From Chitinophaga vietnamensis (GTDB lineage: Bacteria > Bacteroidota > Bacteroidia > Chitinophagales > Chitinophagaceae), in the NCBI RefSeq assembly GCF_902167635.1, contig NZ_CABHMS010000007.1, positions 1 through 64,000 on the forward strand: DNA of 64,000 nt, in the 5' to 3' direction. A model generated the notes under the pieces. The model was not told where the DNA came from. It saw only the letters and a program-made list of their open reading frames with translations, and did no database searches. The position numbers and the translations under genes are program-made. Of the stretch, positions 24,023 through 33,263 are shown in pieces (the stretch's first letter is position 1; each line of letters opens with the position of its first letter).

Positions 24023-26044
24023 ATGCGCCTTATATCTGTTGTGTTTGTCGCCTGTACCTTCTTGTGTTTGACAGCCCTGAATGTCTTCTCACAAGATAGC
24101 AGCAAACTGAAATTTGGAAAAGTATCAAAAGAAGAGTTTAACGTCCAACGTGTCGAAAAAGACACAGGAGCCCACGCTATCGTGATCTCCGAAATCGGCT
24201 CCTCCGCATTCGAAACAACGGGAGGCAGCCTCCAGCTGGTCTTCAAAGTTCATCGCCGCCTCAAGATCGTAGACAAGAACGGCTATGACTACGCCACCAT
24301 CCGCATTGGCCTGTATAAAAGCGATGGCAGGGAAGAAGAAAAACTGAGCAACCTCAAAGCAGCTGCCTATAATCTCGAAAATGGCGAAATCGTAGAAACG
24401 AGAATGGAGAATAAAAACGTTTTCTCCGATGCAGTAAGCAAGAACTATAACGTGAAGAAATTCGCTATACCGGCCGTGAAAGAAGGGTCGATCATCGAAT
24501 ATTCCTATACGATCACCTCGCCCTACTTCCAGCACCTGCGCCCCTGGACCTTCCAGAATGATGTGCCCACCCTGTGGAGCGAATACAGCGTAAGCCTGCC
24601 CGAGTATTTCGATTATGTGCAGATAGGACAAGGCTTTGAAGACTTCGCCGTGAAAACGAAGACTTCCTCCCGCACCACCTTTTCCTTCCGCGACGATTCG
24701 CGCGGCGCCACCGGCCCCTCGCAAACGTTTACCGTTACGCCAAACGTCACCACCTACCGCTGGGCACTGCGCAACGTAGCGCCTATCAGGGATGAAAATT
24801 ATATCACCACCATCGATAACTATGTCAATAAAATAGAGTTCCAGCTGGCATCTGTCAACTGGCCCGAACAAGCGCCCAAGCCTTTTATGAGCACCTGGCC
24901 CAAGCTCATGGAAGACCTGCTCAAAGACGAGGACTTCGGCAGTGCACTGGATAAAAATAACGGCTTCCTCGCCGATGCAGTAGATGAAGCCATCAAAGAT
25001 GCCAAAACCGATAAAGAAAAAGCAAACAAGATCTATAACTGGGTACGCAGCAATTTCACTTGTACTGATCACTCTTCGCTATGGATGAAGAAATCGCTGA
25101 AATCCTTGCTCCACGATAAATCCGGCAACGAAGCCGAGATCAACCTGCTGCTTACCGCCATGCTCAAACGTGCGAAACTGGATGCAAGCCCTATCATCCT
25201 CAGTACCCGCGATCACGGTTACGTATATCCGTACTACCCGCTGCTGTCGCGCTTTAACTATGTGATCGCCGGCGTGAACACCGGAGATGAGTTTATCAGC
25301 ATGGATGCCTCGCATCCCTTGCTGGGCTTCGGTAAGCTGCTCGGTAGCGCCTACAACGGCGATGCCCGTATCGTTAATACCGATGCTACGCCTATGGTCT
25401 ATTCACCCGACTCCCTGCGCGAACAGGCCTTTACCAGCGTCGTGTTCCACAAGATCGAGAACGGTGAACTGTACGGCGAATTCCAGCAAAGGCCCACCTA
25501 TCTTAACTCTTACGGCATCCGTAATACCGTGAAGGAGAAAAAGAAAGAAGAATATTTTAAAACGGTAGAGAAGAATTACAATGGAGATGTAGAGTTATCA
25601 GATACAGAGATCGAAGGGTTGGACGACCTGGAATCCCCGGTGCTCGTGAGATACAACTTCAAATACAAAATAGGGGAGGACGATGTACTATACCTCAACC
25701 CCTTGTTCGGAGAGGCTTACAAGCATAATATCTTCAAGTCGATGGAAAGAAAATTCCCTGTAGAGATGAATGCCGTTTACGACGAAGTATATTCTTTCAA
25801 CATGCAGGTGCCTCCGGGATATGTGGTGGACGAACTGCCCAAACCCGCTGTGGCCAAGTATAACGAAGATGAAGGCTTCTTCCAGTACCTGATCCAGCAA
25901 TCAGATGACCGCATCCAGCTGCGTTGCCGTGTGAAACTTGCCAAAGCTGTTTTCCCGCCGGAGGAATATCCCACCCTGCGCCAGTTCTTCGACCTGGTAG
26001 TGAAAAAACAGGCAGAACAGATCGTCTTAAAAAAGAAAAAATAA
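24023..26044 (+). CDS. DUF3857 / transglutaminase-like exported protein lacking the catalytic Cys
   Basis: 673 residues with a signal peptide ending VFSQ. DUF3857 lies at about 55-240 (beta-rich; KVHRRLKIVDKNGYDYA, GSIIEYSYTITSPYF). A transglutaminase-core-like region sits at about 310-450 (KANKIYNWVRSNF, LILSTRDHGY-type motif, SRFNYVIAG), and a DUF2569/C-terminal beta domain closes the protein. Where active relatives have GDCK, this one has KSGNEAEINLLLTAML with no Cys, so it is probably not an enzyme. It is followed 3 bases later by a paralogue with an intact Cys, suggesting that they work together. Function unknown; such proteins are common in Bacteroidota envelopes. Confidence 0.85.
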   Translation: MRLISVVFVACTFLCLTALNVFSQDSSKLKFGKVSKEEFNVQRVEKDTGAHAIVISEIGSSAFETTGGSLQLVFKVHRRLKIVDKNGYDYATIRIGLYKSDGREEEKLSNLKAAAYNLENGEIVETRMENKNVFSDAVSKNYNVKKFAIPAVKEGSIIEYSYTITSPYFQHLRPWTFQNDVPTLWSEYSVSLPEYFDYVQIGQGFEDFAVKTKTSSRTTFSFRDDSRGATGPSQTFTVTPNVTTYRWALRNVAPIRDENYITTIDNYVNKIEFQLASVNWPEQAPKPFMSTWPKLMEDLLKDEDFGSALDKNNGFLADAVDEAIKDAKTDKEKANKIYNWVRSNFTCTDHSSLWMKKSLKSLLHDKSGNEAEINLLLTAMLKRAKLDASPIILSTRDHGYVYPYYPLLSRFNYVIAGVNTGDEFISMDASHPLLGFGKLLGSAYNGDARIVNTDATPMVYSPDSLREQAFTSVVFHKIENGELYGEFQQRPTYLNSYGIRNTVKEKKKEEYFKTVEKNYNGDVELSDTEIEGLDDLESPVLVRYNFKYKIGEDDVLYLNPLFGEAYKHNIFKSMERKFPVEMNAVYDEVYSFNMQVPPGYVVDELPKPAVAKYNEDEGFFQYLIQQSDDRIQLRCRVKLAKAVFPPEEYPTLRQFFDLVVKKQAEQIVLKKKK

Positions 26045-26047
26045 TTT

Positions 26048-27958
26048 ATGCCGAAACATTGCATATCCATCATCTGTTTGTTGACAATGCTCGCTGGCAG
26101 CGCATTTGCCGGTGAGCCCCTATACCCCGCCAGCGCCATCCCAGCCGCCCTGAAGAAAGACGCGCATGTAGTGGTGCGCACAGATGAAACAGCCTACGAG
26201 ATCAGCGATCCCGGCAACATGCGGTACACACATCACTATGTGCTCACCGTGCTCGATGAAGGCGGTGCGGATGATGTAAAATTCAGTGAAGACTATAGCA
26301 AGAATTTCGATATCCGCTCTATCAGTGGCGCGCTTTATGATGCAGAAGGCAAACTGGTGAAACGCCTGAAACAGAGTGATATCAAGGATTTCGGCTCGCC
26401 CGGCGAAGCCAGTCTGATGACCGACACCCGCTACAAGGTACACGAGTTCAATTACAACGTATATCCGTATACGGTAGAATACGAAGTGGAGATGAAAGTG
26501 AAATCTGCGTTCTACATGCAACGCTGGATACCACAGGTGCACGACGACTGGACCATTGAACAGGCGCAGCTGACAATAACCACCCCGGCGGATTTCAAAC
26601 TGATGTACCGTAACTACCTGTATAACGGTCAGCCGGAAACTGCGACAGATAAGGACCTCAAAACCTACAAGTGGACCGTAAAACAAGTACCGGCGCTGAA
26701 AGAGGAGAACTATGCCGCAGAGATTTACAAACGTACCACCTGTGTATTGTTGGCCGCCGGCCAGTTCCAGATGGATCGCTACCAGGGCAGCCTCAACTCC
26801 TGGAAAGACTTCGGCGCTTTCGGTTACCAACTCAACGAAGGCCGCGATGTGCTGCCCGATAACATGAAACAGAAAGTGCATCAACTTACCGATGGCCTCT
26901 CTACAGAAAAAGAAAAGATCAGCGTACTGTATAAATATCTTCAGCAGAACTACCGTTACATCAGCATACAGCTCGGCATCGGCGGCTTGCAAACCTTCGA
27001 CGCTGTTACTGTCAACAAAACGGGATATGGCGATTGTAAGGCGCTCTCCAACTATATGATGGCCATGCTCAAGGAAGCGGGCATCCGTTCTAACTGCGTA
27101 TGGATAAGGGCGGGAGAAACGGAACGTTCCTTCCCGGAAGATTTCCCGCTCGACTGGTTCAACCACGTGATCCTTTGTGTACCTGGTAAAGATACTACCT
27201 GGCTGGAATGCACCAGCGGTATCCTGCAGCCGGGATACCTGGGTTCCTTTACGGCCAACAGGCCGGCCTTGCTCCTCGATGCGCAAAGCAGCCAGCTGGT
27301 ACATACGCCGGCTTACGGCATCGAACAAAACCAGCAGTTGCGCCGTATCGATGCCGTGGTAGCGGCATCCGGCGATATCGACATTACGGCTGTCACGCTG
27401 CGTACCGGCGAGTTACAGGATGATCAGCGTGCAGAGTTACATTACCTCAGCCGCGAAAAGCGCCTGGAGCGGCTCAAAAGCTCCCTCGATCTTTCCAGCT
27501 ACGATATTGTAGATTATAATTGCAAGGAACTGGAAACAGCGCTGCCCTCCATCGAAGAGCAACTGAAGATAGCCGGTCACAGCTACGCTACGGTAACGGG
27601 TAAACGAATGTTCCTCGTGCCTGATATCCTGAGCCGCACCTCCATCAAACTCGACAAAGATACTGCGCGACAATCGCCCATCCGTTTCATCACCTCCACC
27701 CGCATCGTCGATACTGTCGTGATCAAAATACCGGAAGGCTACAAGCTGGAAACACTTCCCGCGCCTGTCATGATGAAGAACAAATTCGGCGCCTACACCT
27801 CCATGCTCTCCGTAAAAGATAACACGATCACGTATATACGAAAACTGGAACACTACGCAGGCTCCTTCCCGCCCTCCGATTACCCTGAACTGCTCAAATT
27901 CCGCAACACCATCTACAAAGCCGACCGGAGCAGGGTAGTGCTGGTAAAGGAGGAGTAA
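26048..27958 (+). CDS. DUF3857 / transglutaminase-like exported protein with intact GDCK motif
   Basis: 636 residues with a signal peptide (IICLLTMLAGSAFA). It has the same architecture as the gene before it: DUF3857 at about 55-225 (YTHHYVLTVLDEGGADD, YNVYPYTVEYEVEMKV), then a transglutaminase core at about 290-400 with KTGYGDCKALSNYMMAML (Cys about residue 331), RAGETERSFPEDFPLDWFNHVILCV (candidate His) and a following Asp/Glu. It could therefore be a cysteine peptidase/transglutaminase-fold enzyme acting in the envelope. The substrate is unknown. The stop codon is followed one base later by the 98-bp arm of a large palindrome. Confidence 0.85.
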   Translation: MPKHCISIICLLTMLAGSAFAGEPLYPASAIPAALKKDAHVVVRTDETAYEISDPGNMRYTHHYVLTVLDEGGADDVKFSEDYSKNFDIRSISGALYDAEGKLVKRLKQSDIKDFGSPGEASLMTDTRYKVHEFNYNVYPYTVEYEVEMKVKSAFYMQRWIPQVHDDWTIEQAQLTITTPADFKLMYRNYLYNGQPETATDKDLKTYKWTVKQVPALKEENYAAEIYKRTTCVLLAAGQFQMDRYQGSLNSWKDFGAFGYQLNEGRDVLPDNMKQKVHQLTDGLSTEKEKISVLYKYLQQNYRYISIQLGIGGLQTFDAVTVNKTGYGDCKALSNYMMAMLKEAGIRSNCVWIRAGETERSFPEDFPLDWFNHVILCVPGKDTTWLECTSGILQPGYLGSFTANRPALLLDAQSSQLVHTPAYGIEQNQQLRRIDAVVAASGDIDITAVTLRTGELQDDQRAELHYLSREKRLERLKSSLDLSSYDIVDYNCKELETALPSIEEQLKIAGHSYATVTGKRMFLVPDILSRTSIKLDKDTARQSPIRFITSTRIVDTVVIKIPEGYKLETLPAPVMMKNKFGAYTSMLSVKDNTITYIRKLEHYAGSFPPSDYPELLKFRNTIYKADRSRVVLVKEE

Positions 27959-27959
27959 C

Positions 27960-28163
27960 GCGAAGGTTGTCTGGCTCAGGATTATACTGATTGAAAGGAT
28001 TACCAGGATTTTTTTTATCAGGATTAATAAAGATTAAAAAAGGATTCGCGAAGATCAAATTGAAATGATCTTCACAAATCCTTTTTTAATCTTTATTAAT
28101 CCTGATAAAAAAAATCCTGGTAATCCTTTCAATCAGTATAATCCTGAGCCAGACAACCTTCGC
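27960..28163. repeat. 98-bp-arm palindrome filling a convergent intergenic gap
   Basis: The arm 27960-28057 pairs with 28066-28163 with two mismatches and an 8-base loop. It fits between the stop of the plus gene (27956-27958) and the stop of the minus gene (28164-28166). Word content: CTCAGGATTA, GAAAGGATTACCAGG, T-run, ATCAGGATTAATAAAG. It shares sequence with the repeat at 30572-30754. It would be a very strong bidirectional terminator, and it may be a dispersed repeat element. Confidence 0.92.
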
Positions 28164-29450
28164 TTATTTTTCTCTTACGCTGATAGAAATATGTCTGTCT
28201 TTCTTCCTTTCTTCGTCTGGTGCGGTGGCTGCGGCTTTGGCGAATTGTGAGCCATAGCCTTGGGCGCCCAGCAGTTGTGCGGCGTCGGCGTTGAGTTTTT
28301 TCAGTGAGGACTCTACGGCTTCGGCACGTTGTCCGGAGAGTTTGAGGTTGATGGTGCTATCGCCGGTGCGATCGGTGTAGCCGCCGATCTTGATCTTTGT
28401 TTTAGGGAAGGCCTTGAGGATGGCGGCGATGTTGCCTACCTGTTTCATGCTTTCCTCGGTCAGTTCGGCGCTGCCGGTTTTGAAGTTGAGGTTATCGAAA
28501 TCAAACCATACATCTTTGCCTGGTTTGCGTGAATCATCTTTGAGGAAGGTCACCAGCTGGTCTTCGATACCGCCTTTATAAGCATCGAGTGTGGTGCCGT
28601 CGGGCAGTGTCACTTTGATGCTTTCGCGTGTCTCGGTGGTAGTGGGTGTAGCTACCTGTGAACTGGCGGTGGAGTCGGTGAGCTGGCCGGTGGTAACACT
28701 GTCGCTGGTGCCGCTGCCGGTATTATGACCGCCGCCACAGCCGCGCATCAGGTACCATAACAGGATGATGGCTACCAGTATGAGTAATAAAGACCATATC
28801 CAACGATTGCTGCTACCTTGTTTAACGGTGTTAATGGTGGCATTGGCAGCATTGCTGGCGCCCGCACCGAAGCTGGATGCAAGGTTGCCTACTTTTTTGC
28901 CAAGATCGCCCAAGCTGGCCAGTCCTAATATGCCCGCGAGGTTCAGGCCACCGGGAAGCGCGCCCAGTATCTTGTCTTTCTGCGAATTGAGGAACGACAT
29001 CAGGCCGCCGGCATTCAGGTTGTTCTGTGCGGCATATTGGCCTACTGTGCCCAAAGTGGCCGGTGCAGCGGATTGCAGCAGGGTGCTGGCCGATGATTCT
29101 TTAATGCCTGCATAGTTGGCCAGCATACTGGTGATAGAGCTTACCTTGTCGCCAAATAAATTTCTCAGCATATCGGCGCCCTTGCTGAGTATGCCCCCGG
29201 CGCCTCCCTGTAAGGCGCTGGTAACGCTGTTAGGATTGGCGTCGCCGGCCGCTCCCTTCACGAGGTTCAGTAATCCGCCAGCATCTCCCGTGGAATCGGC
29301 CTTATGGAACAATCCTGATAATACAACAGGCACTACGCCTGTCAACGCCTTCTGTATTCCCCCTTCACTCTCTCCTAATTGTGAGGATGCCTGACTGATT
29401 ACATTACTGTTAAAAAGATTTTTTGCACTTTCTAATAAGTCAAAAGACAT
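28164..29450 (-). CDS. DUF937 - transmembrane - OmpA-family peptidoglycan-binding protein
   Basis: 428 residues from the ATG at 29450; the upstream extension is not protein-like. Residues about 1-140 are a DUF937 domain (SFDLLESAKNLFNSNVIS, GIQKALTGVVPVVLSGL), known from YidB-like cytosolic proteins. A Gly/Ala-rich segment and one TM helix follow (about 213-232, WSLLLILVAIILLWYLM), then a Ser/Thr-rich linker. The C-terminal OmpA domain (about 310-428) has the peptidoglycan-binding pattern FKTGSAELTEESMKQVGNI and GGYTDRTGDSTINLKLSGQRAEAV. With no signal peptide, the TM helix would put DUF937 in the cytosol and OmpA in the periplasm. Role unknown. Confidence 0.9.
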   Translation of the reverse strand: MSFDLLESAKNLFNSNVISQASSQLGESEGGIQKALTGVVPVVLSGLFHKADSTGDAGGLLNLVKGAAGDANPNSVTSALQGGAGGILSKGADMLRNLFGDKVSSITSMLANYAGIKESSASTLLQSAAPATLGTVGQYAAQNNLNAGGLMSFLNSQKDKILGALPGGLNLAGILGLASLGDLGKKVGNLASSFGAGASNAANATINTVKQGSSNRWIWSLLLILVAIILLWYLMRGCGGGHNTGSGTSDSVTTGQLTDSTASSQVATPTTTETRESIKVTLPDGTTLDAYKGGIEDQLVTFLKDDSRKPGKDVWFDFDNLNFKTGSAELTEESMKQVGNIAAILKAFPKTKIKIGGYTDRTGDSTINLKLSGQRAEAVESSLKKLNADAAQLLGAQGYGSQFAKAAATAPDEERKKDRHISISVREK

Positions 29451-29733
29451 AATTGTAGGGTTTAATGATGAAGAAAAATATCGGGAACGGCTTTGCCGCT
29501 GGTCGAAATTCACAGACGATCGCTTCGGATTTCTATAACAATAAAGCATCCCGTCTTGTTTGAAATATCGCTACAATTATTGGTCTATGACTGGTTTACA
29601 GAGATATCTGTTTGATAATCAATTTTGAAGAAGAAGTTTTTTGATTTAGAGCAAACTAACATATTATAAAAATCACAACGATGTTACGGCCAAAACAAAA
29701 AGATTAAAGCATAACTTTAAAGAAAGACGGATC

Positions 29734-30582
29734 ATGAGAAATGGACTACTCATCGCACTCGCCTTTGTGGTAGCAGGTTTCACAGCCTGTAAACACGGCG
29801 GCGGCAACGACAGGAAGATTACTATTGCCTATGTAAACTGGGCCGAAGGCATAGCCTTGACACAACTTGCCAAAAACCTGCTGGAGAAAAAGGGTTATAC
29901 CGTGACCCTTAAAAATGCAGACGTAGCCCCGGTATTCGCCGCGGTAGCCGGTGGCGACGCCGACGTTTTTATGGACACCTGGATGCCCGCCACCCACAAA
30001 GATTACATGGACAATTTCGGCAGCAAGGTCACCATCCTCAACACCAACTTCGACGGCGCTAAAACAGGTCTCGTAGTACCGGACTATGTCAACATCAACA
30101 GCATCGAAGAACTCAACGCTGCCAAAAAACACTTCGGTGGTAAAATAATCGGCATAGATGCCGGCGCTGGCATCATGAGCAAAACACAAGATGCTATCAA
30201 AACATACCACCTCGATCTCCAACTGCAATCTTCCAGCGAAGCAGCCATGATGGCCACTCTCAAAAAGTGCATCGACGAAATGCAACCCATCGTCATCACC
30301 GGATGGGCGCCACACTGGATGTTCGCACGCTATAAACTTCATTTCCTCGAGGACCCTCTGAACACCTTCGGCAGCGAAGAAAAAATACTCACCATCGCCA
30401 ACAACGAATTCAGTGTACGCGATACCGTCGCCGTCAACTTCTTCCGCAAATTCCAACTCAACAGCCAGCAACTCGGCTCCCTCATGGGCTCCCTCGCCGA
30501 TGCCGATGGCAAAGAAGACGCCGTCATCGAAAGATGGACCTGGGAGAACGCCGAATGGATAAAAAATATGGCTCAGGATTAA
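29734..30582 (+). CDS. Glycine betaine/choline-type ABC substrate-binding lipoprotein (OpuAC)
   Basis: 282 residues with a lipobox (AGFTAC, Cys about residue 19). The OpuAC fold begins ITIAYVNWAEGIALTQLA. Aromatic residues suited to a quaternary-amine cage are visible in VNWAEG, FMDTWMPATH and TGWAPHWMFARY. It would bind glycine betaine or a related osmolyte in the periplasm for an OpuA/ProU importer. No permease or ATPase gene is nearby, so the transporter parts are elsewhere or absent. Its last codons (AQD, stop) lie inside the arm of the palindrome at 30572-30754. Confidence 0.92.
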   Translation: MRNGLLIALAFVVAGFTACKHGGGNDRKITIAYVNWAEGIALTQLAKNLLEKKGYTVTLKNADVAPVFAAVAGGDADVFMDTWMPATHKDYMDNFGSKVTILNTNFDGAKTGLVVPDYVNINSIEELNAAKKHFGGKIIGIDAGAGIMSKTQDAIKTYHLDLQLQSSSEAAMMATLKKCIDEMQPIVITGWAPHWMFARYKLHFLEDPLNTFGSEEKILTIANNEFSVRDTVAVNFFRKFQLNSQQLGSLMGSLADADGKEDAVIERWTWENAEWIKNMAQD

Positions 30583-30754
30583 ATGATTAGAAGGATTAGC
30601 AGGATTTTTTTACAGGATTAACAAAGGATTCACGAAGATTATTTCGAAGATCTTCGCGACGATAGCCCCTCGTTAATCTTCTCATCAATCTCCTTAAATC
30701 TTTATTAATCCTGTAAAAAAATCCTGCTAATCCTTCTAATCATTCAATCCTGAG
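30572..30754. repeat. CTCAGGATT-family palindrome overlapping both flanking stop codons
   Basis: The left arm from 30572 (CTCAGGATTAAATGATTAGA...) pairs with the right arm ending at 30754. The outer ~50 bp match almost perfectly and the centre (about 30625-30700) is diverged. It has the same word order as the palindrome at 27960-28163: CTCAGGATT, AAGGATTA, CAGGATTTTTTT, ACAGGATTAA. The left arm contains the stop of the OpuAC gene and the right arm contains the stop and the codons for SGLND of the PDZ protein. Confidence 0.85.
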
Positions 30755-33060
30755 AAAGACAGCCTTCGCTGGTTTCTAAATATTTCCACTTTCTCCCCGC
30801 TATGCTTCTCCGCTGCGCGCAGCAGGTCTTTGATGTTGTTCACTGGCGTATTGCCTACTTTCAGGATTACATCGCCGGCTTGCAGTCTGGCATTGAAGGC
30901 CTTGGGCGTTTCCACAATATATACGCCGTTATTGTCAGGAAGGCCGGTGGCGGAACGTTCGCCGAGTGTTTCTATGTTCTTGATCTTGCCGCCTTTCCAG
31001 TTGATGATCTTGCCTTGTGCTTCGCTGCTGTGGCGTAATACGGGGAGGGGCGGGCGCTGGGCAATCGCTTTCAGGGCAGGAGAGGTAACGCCGAAATCAG
31101 TGGTGGAAAAATTTTTGAATCCAATGGCTAATGCAGGAGAGGTGCGGCTCACGCGGTAGTCGCCGGTGGCAGGCTGCACGAACTGCGGATCGCCGGCATG
31201 TGAATGTGCATCGGTGCCGCTGGACTGCGCTGCTGCTAAAGCGCGACTGTCGGGGAAGAGGTTATAATCGATCTCGTCGCCCCAATAACGGATGCCAATG
31301 GGCTTATAATCGCTGGTAACAATATTATGCCGGAAGTTATCGTGGCTATCCTGAAACCACACATGCGGATGAAAAGAGTTGTTAAGCATAATGTTGTTTT
31401 CTACGGTACGGTAAAATCCTTCGCGCAGTTTGAGGCCGCCGTTCAGGCAAACGTTTTCATAGATATGGTAGTTGGAGGAACCATCGTCCAGGTCTATATC
31501 CCAGCCATGATCGCAGCGGAAACGATTGTGATAAAGCACATTGGTGTACATGGCATCCTGCTTTACCATCCAGGGATGTATTGCGGCAAGACTATCCATC
31601 TCTTTCCGGTCGGGATACCACCAGCGGTCGCGGCCCCAGGAGTTGAAAGCGCCATGGTCGCCGGTTTCCAACACCGTGTTGAATACGTCGTTATATTCGA
31701 TCAGGTGCCCGCCCCAGGTGCCTTCACTAACGTTGATGCCTGCACGCGGAACATCATAAATGGTATTATGGGAAATGACCAGGCGCATCGACATCGATAT
31801 CTGGATGCCCGCACTTTGTTTTTCTATGCGCCCGGTACGATAGATGAGGTTATCGACAGCGGTGCAGGAATCAGGATAGTGGCTGGTTTTAGGGCCGGCA
31901 AGGGTATCTGTCTCCTCAAATTTTCTCGATTGATTGTATTCAAACAAAGGAGAGCGCACCGCGTCAGGATTACCGACAAAGCAGATGCCGCTGGCGCCTG
32001 CATCATGAATATGATTGCCGGAGATAAGATGATGACGGTTATAATTACTGAGGAAGATGGCATTGCCGCCGTTGTGATCAAATTCGCAATCATGGATGGT
32101 GCAATAGGCCGCGCCATCCAGCAGTATAGCGCCGCCACGGTAGATGGCCCAGTCGCTGCGCAACAGAGGTTCTCGTGTATCCATGAACGTTGGTGCAGTG
32201 TGCGCAAAGCGAAGCCCTTCGATGCTTACATTTTTTACGGGCGCCGCTGCACTGCCTTTAAGTACGATCACCTCCTTGTGCCTGGAAACCGTAACAGTGG
32301 CCTTTTTCAGGTCAAGGCCAGCTGCAGGCTTGTAGTAAAGTATTTTATGAGCGGCATCATAATACCATTCATGAGGCGCATCTAGTTCTTCAAATATATT
32401 CTCTACAAAGCGGTATTGGTGGTGCATCCCCATCTGGCGGTTATTCTGATAGCCGCCTTCGAGCTGTAAGGCGCCATCAGCATTTACCCCGGTGATACGG
32501 TAATGATAACCGCCCCATTCAGCGGCATGCAAGGCATGTACGTAGCCGCCCTCGGGGTGTTGCCATGTTTTTACACGCGCCGGGCTGATGGCATCGGCAG
32601 CAGTGCCATTATAATGCTGTGCGCTACTGTCGTAATTAGGATAACGGGCGCGTACCTGCTGCCGGTCATTGATATATAACTGATCAAACTGGAAAGGCAG
32701 GTCCAGGGCTGCTTTATAGATGCCGTTCTTCCACGGTTCCCATTGCACTTTTACTGGCAGTCCGCCACTCAGCGTAGCTTTGCCATCGCCGTAGAAAATA
32801 ATATGTCCTTTACCGTTAGTAAGCGTACTGCTGATCTCCAGCGGCGTTTCCAGGTAATGTGTGCCTGGCTCAAAAAATACGCGGATGTCTTTATCGGGTT
32901 GCTGTTGGTGCAGGCGTTCCAGTTCGCCTTTCAGGCGACTGGCGGTTATGCCCCGGTTGCCGGTGCTTACCTTTATATCGTAATGTTGTTGTGCATAGAG
33001 TACAGGCGTTACCGTTACTAACGTGGTCGCATATACGAGAATAGATAGCAGTCTTTTCAT
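30736..33060 (-). CDS. Exported right-handed beta-helix protein with C-terminal PDZ domain
   Basis: 774 residues with a signal peptide ending VLYAQQ. The N-terminal part (VFFEPGTHYLETPLEIS, YGDGKATLSGGLPVKVQWEPW) matches a layout seen in GH141-like and other polysaccharide-acting beta-helix proteins. The parallel beta-helix repeats run from about 265 to 620 (CTIHDCEFDHNGGNAIFLS, HLISGNHIHDAGASGI). The last ~85 residues form a PDZ domain (PKAFNARLQAGDVILKVGNTPVNNIKDLLRAAE), which may tether or present the enzyme. The catalytic activity is not provable from sequence; carbohydrate hydrolysis or lyase activity is the best guess. The final residues come from the overlapping repeat element. Confidence 0.85.
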   Translation of the reverse strand: MKRLLSILVYATTLVTVTPVLYAQQHYDIKVSTGNRGITASRLKGELERLHQQQPDKDIRVFFEPGTHYLETPLEISSTLTNGKGHIIFYGDGKATLSGGLPVKVQWEPWKNGIYKAALDLPFQFDQLYINDRQQVRARYPNYDSSAQHYNGTAADAISPARVKTWQHPEGGYVHALHAAEWGGYHYRITGVNADGALQLEGGYQNNRQMGMHHQYRFVENIFEELDAPHEWYYDAAHKILYYKPAAGLDLKKATVTVSRHKEVIVLKGSAAAPVKNVSIEGLRFAHTAPTFMDTREPLLRSDWAIYRGGAILLDGAAYCTIHDCEFDHNGGNAIFLSNYNRHHLISGNHIHDAGASGICFVGNPDAVRSPLFEYNQSRKFEETDTLAGPKTSHYPDSCTAVDNLIYRTGRIEKQSAGIQISMSMRLVISHNTIYDVPRAGINVSEGTWGGHLIEYNDVFNTVLETGDHGAFNSWGRDRWWYPDRKEMDSLAAIHPWMVKQDAMYTNVLYHNRFRCDHGWDIDLDDGSSNYHIYENVCLNGGLKLREGFYRTVENNIMLNNSFHPHVWFQDSHDNFRHNIVTSDYKPIGIRYWGDEIDYNLFPDSRALAAAQSSGTDAHSHAGDPQFVQPATGDYRVSRTSPALAIGFKNFSTTDFGVTSPALKAIAQRPPLPVLRHSSEAQGKIINWKGGKIKNIETLGERSATGLPDNNGVYIVETPKAFNARLQAGDVILKVGNTPVNNIKDLLRAAEKHSGEKVEIFRNQRRLSFSGLND

Positions 33061-33263
33061 GTGTTGGTTTGATAAGAGCTAATTTAAGTCGCCCTTAGCG
33101 CCCATGTTAATGAAAATTTAGCAGTTACTGAACGGATTTTCTGCAAAAAATGCAGTACTTTTTATGATCATCTGTCAAAATTACTGCATACCGAACATTG
33201 GATCGGCCTTTGTTGTTAGGAATACACGCGTTGATAACGTAAAAAAAGAGAAAACAGAAAGAT

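Noticed and set aside
27960-28163. An insertion sequence or MITE with target duplication
   Set aside because: No transposase and no clear flanking direct repeats are visible; palindromic repeat with terminator role is all that can be supported.
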